From Pseudomonadota bacterium (lineage in GTDB: Bacteria > Pseudomonadota > Alphaproteobacteria > Rhizobiales > Xanthobacteraceae), in contig JAJYAH010000058.1 of assembly GCA_021779635.1 (NCBI GenBank), positions 1-16,764 of the forward strand: a stretch of DNA of 16,764 nt, written 5' to 3'. The notes under the pieces were generated by a model. The model searched no databases. It saw only the letters and a program-made list of their open reading frames with translations, and had not been told where the DNA came from. A program made the translations under genes and the position numbers. This document shows positions 8,877 through 15,436 of the stretch, piece by piece (the first letter of the stretch is position 1; each line of letters begins with the position of its first letter).

Positions 8877-10379
8877 TCACGCCGCTTCCAGCAGGCGATC
8901 TTTGCTGATCGCCTCGTCGGCGAATTCGCGCACCACCGCGCCGCGCTTGAGAACGATAATGCGATCGGCCAGCGACAGAACCGTTTCAGGTTCGGTCGAA
9001 AGCACGATGATGGCCATCCCCCGCGCGCGCAGATCCCGGATGATGTGGATGACATCGTTCTTCGCGCCCACGTCCATGCCGCGCGTCGGCTCGCACAGCA
9101 CCAGCAGACGCGGCGGATAGCTCAGCCACTTCGCGAGGGCGACCTTCTGTTGATTGCCCCCGGACAGCATGCCTAGATCGAGCTCGACGGCCGCTGGTCG
9201 AATATGCAATTGCTCGACCTGCCTGGTGGCGATCGACCGTTCACGCGACGGCTTGAGGAACAGGTGCGAAATGCGATCGAGGATGCTGATCGAGATATTC
9301 TTGTAGACCGGCTCCTGATGGAACAGCATGGCGCGGCGGCTTTCAGGAACGAAGGCGATACCGGCCCGCCGGGCAGCGGCGGTGCTGGCAAAGGCCATCT
9401 GATCGCCGGCGACCGCAAGCGTGCCACCGTCGGGCCTGAGCTTGCCGAAGAGAATCCTGGCCAGCTCCAGCTGTCCGCACCCCATGAAGCCGTAGATGCC
9501 GAGGACTTCGCCGGAGCGCGCCTCGAGCGAAACGTCTCGCAGGCTGCGGCCGAACGACAGCCGGTCTGCCTTCAACACCACCGGCCGATGGCTCGATGGC
9601 GGCAGCGCGATCTCATCCGTGTAGGTCTCTTCGAGCGCCTCACGGCCTTTGCCGATCATCGCCTCGATCAGGGCTGCCTTGCTGGTCTCGGCCGCCCGCG
9701 CCTCGGCGACCTTCCTGCCGTTGCGGAACACGGTCACCGTGTCGGAGACGCGCAGGATGTCCTCAATGAAATGGGAAATGAAAACGATGCTGGTGCCCTC
9801 ATCACGCAGCCGTCGCAAGGTCGAAAACAGACGCTCCACCTCCGGCGGCGAGAGAGCCGAGGTCGGCTCGTCGAGGATGATAATGCGCGCGCCGGAGAAC
9901 AGGACGCGGGCAATCTCGATCAATTGCTGCAGGCCGATCGGCAGGTCGCCGAGCCGCGCAAGCGGATCGACGTTGATGCCGAATTTGGCGAGTTGCTCAC
10001 CGGCTTCGCGCGCCATCCGCCGCCATTGCACCAGACCCAGGCGATTGGTCGGCTGGGTACCAAGAAACACGTTCTCGGCCACCGACAGATCGGGCGCGAC
10101 GCTGAGTTCCTGATGGACCATGGCGATGCCCGCCGCATGCGCGTCGCGCACCGATCGAAAGCGGGTCTCGCGGCCGTCCAGCACGAAACGGCCCGAGAAT
10201 TCCGCATGCACGCCGGCGATGATCTTCATCAGCGTGCTCTTGCCAGCCCCGTTCTCGCCGACGAGACCATGGATCTCGCCGGCGGAGAGCGCGAAGTTGA
10301 CCCCACGCAGCGCCTCGACGCCGCCGAAGGCCTTCGTAATCTGGTCCAGTTCGAGGAGGGGTGAGCGGCCTTGCGGCAT
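8877..10379 (-). CDS. Ribose-type sugar ABC transporter ATP-binding protein (two fused NBDs)
   Basis: Cytoplasmic double ATPase of the RbsA/MglA type, 500 residues. NBD1 has an intact Walker A (GENGAGKS, 41-48), Walker B (IIILDEPTS, D170/E171) and switch histidine (H203), but its signature is altered to LPIGLQQ (146-152). NBD2 has a degenerate Walker A region (GIYGFMGCGQ, 294-303, no lysine), as is common in this family, an intact signature LSGGNQQ (405-411), and an unusual Walker B, LCEPTRGMDVG, where C429 replaces the usual aspartate. Thus one ATP site (NBD1 Walker motifs with NBD2 signature) looks canonical and the other degenerate. The start lies 6 bases after the stop of the binding-protein gene, with a poor ribosome site, which fits coupling in an operon. 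Confidence 0.93.
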   Translation of the reverse strand: MPQGRSPLLELDQITKAFGGVEALRGVNFALSAGEIHGLVGENGAGKSTLMKIIAGVHAEFSGRFVLDGRETRFRSVRDAHAAGIAMVHQELSVAPDLSVAENVFLGTQPTNRLGLVQWRRMAREAGEQLAKFGINVDPLARLGDLPIGLQQLIEIARVLFSGARIIILDEPTSALSPPEVERLFSTLRRLRDEGTSIVFISHFIEDILRVSDTVTVFRNGRKVAEARAAETSKAALIEAMIGKGREALEETYTDEIALPPSSHRPVVLKADRLSFGRSLRDVSLEARSGEVLGIYGFMGCGQLELARILFGKLRPDGGTLAVAGDQMAFASTAAARRAGIAFVPESRRAMLFHQEPVYKNISISILDRISHLFLKPSRERSIATRQVEQLHIRPAAVELDLGMLSGGNQQKVALAKWLSYPPRLLVLCEPTRGMDVGAKNDVIHIIRDLRARGMAIIVLSTEPETVLSLADRIIVLKRGAVVREFADEAISKDRLLEAA

Positions 10380-10385
10380 AGCGGC

Positions 10386-11408
10386 TCAGATCAGAAAATG
10401 ATCCTCCATCCACTGCATGCCCGGCGCATTGGCTTTGGTCACAACCGGACCGTCCGTCACGACGTTCTTCGGGATGCCCTGTCCGCTCTTTTCACCGGCG
10501 GTCACGGCGGCGACGCCGGCGACGATGGCTCCGCCATGGATGCGGCAGGAAGGATTGCGGACTGTTGCGAACATACGGCCTTCGCTGACCGCCTGGATCG
10601 CCGGCGGCATGGCGTCGACCCCGCCGATCAGGATGCTGGTGCGATTATGCGCCTTCATGATGTTGTAGGCCGCAAGCGCCATGTCGTCATTGTGGAAGAA
10701 GGCCGCGTCGATCTGTGGGTATTTGGTGAGATAGGTCTCCCATAGCCGCGCCGTCTTCGACACGTCCCAATCCGCCGGCTGGGTATCAAGCACCTCGATG
10801 TTTGGAAACTGCTTGACGACCGTGTTGAAACCCTTGGCGCGGCCTTGCGCACCGGTATGGCCGAGCGCGCCCTGGGTCATGATGACTTTGCCCTTGCCAC
10901 CGATGGCGTTGACGAGGGCCTGGGTCACCGAGGCGCCCATGAACTCATTGTCGGGCGCCAGAAATGAGTGAACGTTGAGCTGGTCAAGCGGCGCGATCAG
11001 CGTGTCCATGTCAATGACGGGGATGCCGGCATCGATCATTTTCTGCACCGGCTGGGTCAGCGTGCCGATACCGAACGCCTGGATGGCGACGAAGTCCCAC
11101 TTCTGCGAGGCCATGTTGTCGATCGCAGCGCGCTGCTTGACCGCATCGAGCTGACCGTCGAACCAGGTGACCTCGACGTTGAACAGCTTGCCCCACCATT
11201 CGGCTGCCTGCTTGCCCTGGGCACACCAGGTGGCCTGCAGGCCGGCGTTGGAGAACGCGGCCTTCAGCGGCTTCTCCGAACGTCCCATCTCTGCCGCCAG
11301 CGCAGGGCTCATGCCCAATCCGCCGAACAAGGCGGATGCCGCGCTGGCGGTCGCCGCCGCCTGAAGAAGATCGCGTCTTGTCGTTGAGAATTTATCTGTC
11401 CCGGACAT
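10386..11408 (-). CDS. Sugar ABC transporter substrate-binding protein with Tat signal
   Basis: Periplasmic binding protein of the ribose/galactose (Peripl_BP_4) type, 340 residues, first gene of the importer unit. The N-terminus has a twin-arginine signal (TTRRDLLQ, 9-16), a hydrophobic segment to about 33 and a likely cleavage after ALA (36-38). Tat export suggests that folding or a ligand is completed in the cytoplasm, but many rhizobial binding proteins carry such signals. The mature part has the two-lobe pattern, with KAAFSNAGLQATWCAQG at the start, ASQKWDFVAIQ near 100 and DAAFFHNDDMALAAYN (about 236-251), a typical hinge and ligand region. A GGGAG ribosome site precedes the ATG at 11408. 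Its promoter should lie in 11409-11667, where I could not pick a convincing site. The substrate is unknown; methylthioribose is inferred from the neighbouring mtnK. Confidence 0.92.
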   Translation of the reverse strand: MSGTDKFSTTRRDLLQAAATASAASALFGGLGMSPALAAEMGRSEKPLKAAFSNAGLQATWCAQGKQAAEWWGKLFNVEVTWFDGQLDAVKQRAAIDNMASQKWDFVAIQAFGIGTLTQPVQKMIDAGIPVIDMDTLIAPLDQLNVHSFLAPDNEFMGASVTQALVNAIGGKGKVIMTQGALGHTGAQGRAKGFNTVVKQFPNIEVLDTQPADWDVSKTARLWETYLTKYPQIDAAFFHNDDMALAAYNIMKAHNRTSILIGGVDAMPPAIQAVSEGRMFATVRNPSCRIHGGAIVAGVAAVTAGEKSGQGIPKNVVTDGPVVTKANAPGMQWMEDHFLI

Positions 11409-11667
11409 CGCTCGCTCCCATGTTTCAATGTTTTCACCGACGGCGTCATTGCACGCACCGCGGAAGAGGGAAGTCTGTCACACTCGGGACGCTCGCGCCA
11501 CCCGGCCGATGTCGGCTCCGAATTTCTTCCGACGGCAGCGGGCTATATGCAGTTCGCGCCTGCGAAAGAATCCGATTTCGCCGCGACGCCTTCGTCAGGC
11601 AGGTCCGAGAGAATGCCGGCGCGATCCATGGCGGCGGAAAGGGGGCCAGAGAGGCCGCACGGGTGCT

Positions 11668-12072
11668 TTATTGGCTTTGAGCCACGAACTGATCGATCTC
11701 CGTCAGCAATTGCTGCCACGCTTCGCCGATCTCGGGCGACCAGTCGGCCCCTAGAATCTCGCGCATGGTTTCTGCGATCACGCCGAAAAATTTGCTGAAC
11801 AGCTCACGCGGCGTGCCATAGGCGTCGTGCGACTGCGCTTCGCACTGGATCATGCGAAAGCTGCCGGTGCGGTCGCCGGCAAAATCCATGATGGCGTCGA
11901 TGGTGAGCGCGAGCATCGAACCCTTGACGAGGTCGTTTGCCTCGCGCCGGAACATTGGCTCCGCTTCAGGGTGTTCGCGGAACAGGCGGCGATAGACTAG
12001 CGGCGTCAAATCCTCGCAGCGCTCGGCGGTCAACTCGAAACTGCGTTGGATCAGATGGGTCCGTGCCGACAT
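11668..12072 (-). CDS. Single-domain globin-like protein
   Basis: A 134-residue haem-globin candidate. By pattern, F41 (EPMF) fits the CD1 phenylalanine and H82 in SHDAYG fits the proximal F8 histidine of the HxxYG type seen in flavohaemoglobin-like globins. LGADWSPEIGEAW near 110-122 is the usual G-H corner. No reductase domain follows, so the reductant would be separate. Likely roles of such proteins are oxygen, NO or peroxide handling, but none can be shown here. The ATG at 12072 gives normal globin length; an open extension to a GTG at 12171 adds an unlikely tail that runs through the terminator hairpin. The ribosome site is weak. Downstream on the same strand, after 259 bases, comes the ABC unit; upstream is a small ORF with its own terminator. 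Confidence 0.82.
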   Translation of the reverse strand: MSARTHLIQRSFELTAERCEDLTPLVYRRLFREHPEAEPMFRREANDLVKGSMLALTIDAIMDFAGDRTGSFRMIQCEAQSHDAYGTPRELFSKFFGVIAETMREILGADWSPEIGEAWQQLLTEIDQFVAQSQ

Positions 12073-12152
12073 GTCTGCTACGATAGTCGAATCCGTGCTG
12101 GCTTCCTGCCGAGCATCCCGAAAAACAAGCTTCTCGAACAACAGGCATCTCG

Positions 12153-12183
12153 AAAAAAAAGAGCAAGGCACCAGCCTTGCTCT
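12153..12183 (-). terminator. Intrinsic terminator, minus strand
   Basis: A perfect 9-bp stem (12161-12169 GAGCAAGGC with 12174-12182 GCCTTGCTC, extendable by one A-T pair) has a four-base loop and, read on the minus strand, is followed by eight T (12153-12160). This is a textbook Rho-independent terminator. It sits 17 bases after the stop of the 39-codon ORF at 12200-12319 and 80 bases before the globin start, so it most simply ends the small ORF's transcript and separates it from the globin. An attenuator in a long globin leader is the alternative. Confidence 0.88.
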
Positions 12184-12199
12184 AACAATTGTGTCGACC

Positions 12200-12319
12200 C
12201 TATTTCCCCGAAAATTTGAATTTGGTTTTTGATTGACGGGGCGACGCTGCTTGTGCGCGCCAGGGCTCCTCCCGAGACTTGGACCACCAGACTTCAGCCT
12301 TGCGACCAGCCTGAGCCAT
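12200..12319 (-). CDS. Small basic protein, 39 residues, hypothetical
   Basis: A short ORF from ATG (12319) to TAG (12200). The product starts MAQAGRKAEVWWSKSREEPW and ends SPRQSKTKFKFSGK. It is rich in Lys/Arg (11 of 39), has three Trp, no cysteine and no hydrophobic helix, so it is cytoplasmic and possibly RNA- or DNA-binding. Support as a real gene: the composition looks like protein rather than random GC-rich reading, and a strong terminator follows the stop by 17 bases on the same strand. Against: no clear ribosome site (only AGATAG about 15 bases before the ATG) and I cannot show conservation. I do not recognise a named family. It lies between the globin and the copper cassette, divergent from the latter. 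An untranslated small RNA ending at this terminator is the alternative. Confidence 0.55.
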   Translation of the reverse strand: MAQAGRKAEVWWSKSREEPWRAQAASPRQSKTKFKFSGK

Positions 12320-12538
12320 CACTGGTAGACTATCTTTTTGATCTTGTCATCATTTTCGGCAACGATTGTTCAAAATTCGAGCAATCTGCGAAATGATTGG
12401 GAATTCGCCACCACGGGTTGCATTTAAGGCGGAGAAAATCGGACTGTCAGGTAAATCGGTAGGGTCGCAGCAAAACCCGCTGGTACACCACAAATTTGCC
12501 GATACATATTCGCCCGCAGGTGTTACGAGGTTTCCTGG
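12320..12538. other. AT-richer divergent spacer, probable promoters
   Basis: This 219-base stretch separates the minus-strand small ORF from the plus-strand DUF2946 gene and should contain promoters for both. It is clearly richer in A and T than the flanking genes (for example 12341-12400 and 12480-12512). I see no unambiguous -35/-10 pair and no classic copper-regulator palindrome, so no site is named. Confidence 0.4.
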
Positions 12539-12928
12539 ATGGGAGCAGAGATGCGGCGGCGGCTGGAAGTATTTATTCCAATCGTAGTGTTGGCGGTTCT
12601 GGTGCAGTTGATGGCGCCGATCGCGGCATTTCGCGTTGTCGCCTATGCCACGACCGATCCGCTCTATCTGGCATCTATCTGTTCCGGCATGACATCCGCT
12701 TCGGACACCCAGACCGATCCCGCCAAGACACAGCATCGGCACGGTGACTGCTGTGCCTTTTGCGTAGGCAGCCATGGCGGCGCGGTGGCCGTCGATCCGC
12801 CGCCGCTGATTTTTGTAAGCCTGCAACGCCAGTACCAGCAGGTATCCTGGCTTGAAGCTGTCGAGGCGATGCCGGTGCTTCGTGTCGGCTCGAACGCCCA
12901 GGCGCGTGCTCCACCGCCGTTGACGTGA
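12539..12928 (+). CDS. DUF2946 protein, CutF/CruR-like copper-sensing upstream ORF candidate
   Basis: A 129-residue exported or anchored protein: basic RRR at 6-8, hydrophobic segment about 11-31, then a small periplasmic part. It carries C48 (ICSGM), a His/Cys cluster HRHGDCCAFC (66-75, containing CCxxC) and a C-terminus ending ARAPPPLT, with Pro-Pro-Pro two residues before the stop. This matches DUF2946. Members CruR (Bordetella pertussis) and CutF (Rhodobacter capsulatus) are described as nascent-chain copper sensors that control the downstream gene through their own translation. Here it is first in a copper cassette and is followed by hairpins, which fits that role by inference. Two starts are possible: 12539 (GAGG, 8-base spacer) or 12551 (GGAG, 5-base spacer), giving MRRRLEVF. 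Confidence 0.82.
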   Translation: MGAEMRRRLEVFIPIVVLAVLVQLMAPIAAFRVVAYATTDPLYLASICSGMTSASDTQTDPAKTQHRHGDCCAFCVGSHGGAVAVDPPPLIFVSLQRQYQQVSWLEAVEAMPVLRVGSNAQARAPPPLT

Positions 12929-12934
12929 ACTGCG

Positions 12935-12950
12935 CGGCCCCCATGGGCCG
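12935..12950 (+). promoter_or_regulatory. GC hairpin just after the DUF2946 stop
   Basis: CGGCCC (12935-12940) pairs with GGGCCG (12945-12950) around a CCAT loop, 6 bases after the stop codon. There are only two T after it, so it is not a good intrinsic terminator. A ribosome paused at the DUF2946 C-terminus would cover or open it, so it may act in conditional control of the downstream gene. Confidence 0.4.
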
Positions 12951-13035
12951 TTCCGATGCGTTCACGCAGCATATACGGTGGAAGTTCATGTCGATCCGTA
13001 TTCGTGTGCGGGCCCGACAGAACTCACCATAGGTC

Positions 13036-13107
13036 CTCCGCCTAACGCGTGATGCAAAGCAGCCTTCAGGGCTGTCCCCCTGAGGCTTTCACGTTTGATG
13101 ACCGGAG
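13036..13107 (+). promoter_or_regulatory. Leader hairpin and possible ribosome-site sequestration
   Basis: A stable stem joins AGCCTTCAGGG (13061-13071) and CCCTGAGGCT (13078-13087), ten pairs with one bulged T and a six-base loop. Around it, CTCCG at 13036-13040 is complementary to CGGAG at 13103-13107, which contains the ribosome site of the gene starting at 13114. Together they could hide that site. The pairing is visible in sequence; its function in copper-dependent control is inferred from the DUF2946 gene upstream. It is not a terminator, as no T run follows. Confidence 0.45.
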
Positions 13108-13113
13108 AATCTG

Positions 13114-14073
13114 ATGTCTCGATATATGCCGCTTTCGTTTGCGCTCGCGAGTCTTATCGCGTTAGCGTCGTCTTCCAATGCGTTCGCCCACTGCTTTGTC
13201 GGCGCTCGATTTTTCCCAGCCACGCTGGCGACCGACGATCCCTGCGTCGCGGACGAAATGTCGATGCCTACCGTATCGTGGTCCAAGACCGCGGACATGC
13301 CGCCGGCTGCCGAGTGGGATATCTCAGGCGAGCTTTCAAAGCGGATCACCGAAAATTTCGGCGTCTCGATCGGTGAAACCTGGACGCAAATTCGTCAGCC
13401 GGACGGTTCGGTCACGGCGGGGTTTCAGAATCTGGAGACGACGTTCCAGTACCAATTGCTGAAGGATAGCTCACATGAGTTTGCTCTGTTGGCCGGGGTT
13501 ATCGTCGATTGGGGCAACACCGGCGCGACAAATTCCGGGCTGGGCACGGCATACAGTCTGGTCGCGCCCACGTTATATTTCGGCAAAGGTTTCGGCGAAT
13601 TGCCGGACACGTTGTCATGGGCGCGGCCGTTCGCGGTGACTGGACAGGTCGGCTATCAAATTCCAACGAGTTCGTTCGATTTCACGCAGAATGCCTTCAT
13701 TCCGCAACAAGCGGTTTACGGCGCGTCGTTGCAATACAGCCTGCCGTACCTGAAATCCGAAGTCATTGATCTTCAGCTTCCGGATTTTTTCAATCATCTG
13801 ATCCCGATCGTCGAAGCAAGTTTCTCGACGCCGGTCGCGAACAATTTTGGCAATCCCTACACCACGACCGGAACGATCAGCCCCGGTGTGATCTGGGTCG
13901 GAGGATATTTCCAGGTCGGCCTAGAGGCCATGATACCCATCAACCGCGAAAGCGGCAGCGGGGTCGGGGTTCTCGGGCAGTTGCATCTATATCTCGACGA
14001 CATGTTCCCGACGACGGTGGGACAACCGCTATTCGGCGGCACCTCGGCGGCTCCCCGCAAAGTAACCTTCTGA
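13114..14073 (+). CDS. Exported beta-barrel-like protein of copper cassette, unknown family
   Basis: A 319-residue protein with a clear Sec signal peptide (1-25, ending SSNAFA before HCF). The mature part begins with a short two-cysteine region (C27, C44), then shows alternating hydrophobic/polar strands rich in Tyr, Phe, Gly and Asn, such as NLETTFQYQLL, AYSLVAPTLYFGKGFG, PFAVTGQVGYQIP and YGASLQYSLPYL, ending in KVTF with a C-terminal Phe. This pattern suggests an outer-membrane beta-barrel, but I recognise no named family. A GGAG ribosome site lies 6 bases before the ATG. It is 185 bases after the DUF2946 gene, which holds hairpins, and 11 bases before copC, so it is likely the first gene controlled in the cassette. 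A copper-related transport or porin role is inferred from context only. Confidence 0.8.
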   Translation: MSRYMPLSFALASLIALASSSNAFAHCFVGARFFPATLATDDPCVADEMSMPTVSWSKTADMPPAAEWDISGELSKRITENFGVSIGETWTQIRQPDGSVTAGFQNLETTFQYQLLKDSSHEFALLAGVIVDWGNTGATNSGLGTAYSLVAPTLYFGKGFGELPDTLSWARPFAVTGQVGYQIPTSSFDFTQNAFIPQQAVYGASLQYSLPYLKSEVIDLQLPDFFNHLIPIVEASFSTPVANNFGNPYTTTGTISPGVIWVGGYFQVGLEAMIPINRESGSGVGVLGQLHLYLDDMFPTTVGQPLFGGTSAAPRKVTF

Positions 14074-14084
14074 GAGGCAGCATC

Positions 14085-14438
14085 ATGCGAATCCTGACTT
14101 TTGCGATATCGACCCTGCTCACCGTCATGCTGGGCACCGGCGCCGAGGCTCATGCCTTTCTCGACCATGCGGAGCCACGCGTCGGAAGCACCGTACCCAC
14201 AGCGCCCCGCGAGCTTTCGCTTTCCTTCACTCAGAAGCTGGAGCCGGCGTTCAGCTCGGTTGAAGTGACCGATGCCAACGGCACGCGTGTCGATCTGGGC
14301 AAGCCCTCCATCAGCTCGAGCGTTATGCGTGTCGGATTGAAGCAATTATCGCCGGGAACCTACAGGGTCCGTTGGCACGTTCTGTCGGTCGATACCCATA
14401 CGACCGAGGGCAGCTTCACCTTTCAGGTCGGTCGGTAA
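14085..14438 (+). CDS. copC: Periplasmic copper-binding protein CopC
   Basis: Small periplasmic cupredoxin-like copper carrier (CopC/YobA), 117 residues. The signal peptide 1-22 ends AEA, so that H23 becomes the mature N-terminal residue, the usual first ligand of the Cu(II) site. The other expected ligands are D103 and H105 in SVDTHTTEGSF. FLDHAEPRVGSTVPTAP is the family N-terminus and LSPGTYRVRWHVLSVD the family C-terminal strand. The Met-rich Cu(I) site of plasmid-borne CopC is absent, so it should bind only one Cu(II). GAGAGG is the ribosome site. It sits 11 bases after the barrel-like protein and 20 bases before copD, the standard pairing; together they are usually linked to copper uptake into the cytoplasm or membrane rather than efflux. 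Confidence 0.93.
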   Translation: MRILTFAISTLLTVMLGTGAEAHAFLDHAEPRVGSTVPTAPRELSLSFTQKLEPAFSSVEVTDANGTRVDLGKPSISSSVMRVGLKQLSPGTYRVRWHVLSVDTHTTEGSFTFQVGR

Positions 14439-14458
14439 CACCGTGGTGATCGGATAAC

Positions 14459-15418
14459 ATGGCCGGTGACGCTCTGAACGACCCGCTGATCATAACTCGC
14501 GCGATACATTTCGCTGCCACTGCGATCACAACCGGAACCCTGGTGTTCCAGGCATTGGTGGCGGAGCCTGTTTTGCATTCGGCCGAAACCATGGCCTCCT
14601 TCATGCGGACGCAAATCCGCCGTGTCGCATGGCTCGCTCTCGCCATCACCACGGTATCCGGAGCGATCTGGGTATTGCTTGAAGCGGCGTCCATGAGCGG
14701 TCTTCCGTTCAGCGAAGCCCTCACGGGCGATGTGCTGTCGACCGTGGTGAACGAGACGCAATTCGGGCTGGTCTTTGAAATTCGCTTTGTGCTGGCCATT
14801 ATCCTGGCAGCTTGTTTGGCGTATGACCGGTTTCCGCTGGCGCGTTGGCTCGGGTCGGCATCGGCTCTCGGCCTTGTTGCAGCCATCGCCTGGACTGGAC
14901 ACGCCGGGTCAACGGCCGGCGAAATGGGACTTTTGCATCTGACAGCCGATGCGCTGCACCTCATTGCCTCGGCGGCCTGGATCGGAGGTCTTGTGCCGTT
15001 TGCTTTGCTGCTGGGGATTGCCCAACGCGACCGTGACGGGGCGTGGGCACGGCTTGCGCGGGATGCGACACAGCGCTTCTCGACGCTGGGTATCGCCTGT
15101 GTAGCCACCGTGCTCGGCAGCGGCATCGTCAATGCATGGATTCTGGTCGGCTCCGTCAACGGGCTGATCGCTACGCAATATGGGCGCCTCCTGATGCTCA
15201 AGATTGCACTGTTTGCGGCGATGGTGGCGTTTGCGGCTGTCAACCGGCTCTGGTGGACGCCGCAGCTCGCATTACCACTGGGAAGCGCGACGCAACTCGA
15301 GGCGCTTCGTCGGTTGACGCGCAACAGCGTGATTGAGATCGCTCTCGCATTGATGATTTTTGCAATCGTCGGGATGCTGGGCACGATGCATCCGGCAATC
15401 CACGCTTTCGGAGCTTGA
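14459..15418 (+). CDS. copD: Copper transport membrane protein CopD
   Basis: Inner-membrane partner of CopC, thought to import copper from the periplasm. It has 319 residues and about eight membrane helices. Membrane or periplasm-facing histidines are H18 (RAIHFAA), H148 (WTGHAGS), H160 and H167 (LLHLTADALHLIASAAWIGGL). The PF05425-type CopD domain spans about 204-310, with RFSTLGIACVATVLGSGIVNAW and YGRLLMLKIALFAAMVAFAAVNR. GGA is the weak ribosome site. It lies between copC and the PCuAC gene with 20- and 18-base gaps, so one transcript is likely. A fused CopC domain, seen in some homologues (YcnJ), is absent here. Confidence 0.93.
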   Translation: MAGDALNDPLIITRAIHFAATAITTGTLVFQALVAEPVLHSAETMASFMRTQIRRVAWLALAITTVSGAIWVLLEAASMSGLPFSEALTGDVLSTVVNETQFGLVFEIRFVLAIILAACLAYDRFPLARWLGSASALGLVAAIAWTGHAGSTAGEMGLLHLTADALHLIASAAWIGGLVPFALLLGIAQRDRDGAWARLARDATQRFSTLGIACVATVLGSGIVNAWILVGSVNGLIATQYGRLLMLKIALFAAMVAFAAVNRLWWTPQLALPLGSATQLEALRRLTRNSVIEIALALMIFAIVGMLGTMHPAIHAFGA

Positions 15419-15436
15419 GAGGGTAAGGACCACAGA

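Noticed and set aside
9204..10364. 386-codon open frame on the plus strand
   Set aside because: Antisense to the ABC ATPase gene, whose Walker and signature motifs are clear.
11409..11667. Possible gene or terminator between the globin and the binding-protein gene
   Set aside because: Short frames here (for example plus-strand 11336-11680) have no motif or ribosome site, and GGCC-AGAGA-GGCC near 11649 is too short and lacks a T run.
12073..12171. N-terminal extension of the globin to a GTG start
   Set aside because: It would start inside the intrinsic terminator hairpin and add 33 residues not expected of a single-domain globin; ATG at 12072 fits better.
12350..12826. 158-codon open frame on the minus strand
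   Set aside because: Overlaps the DUF2946 gene and its promoter region in antisense; no ribosome site or protein-like pattern, and the DUF2946 frame is well supported.
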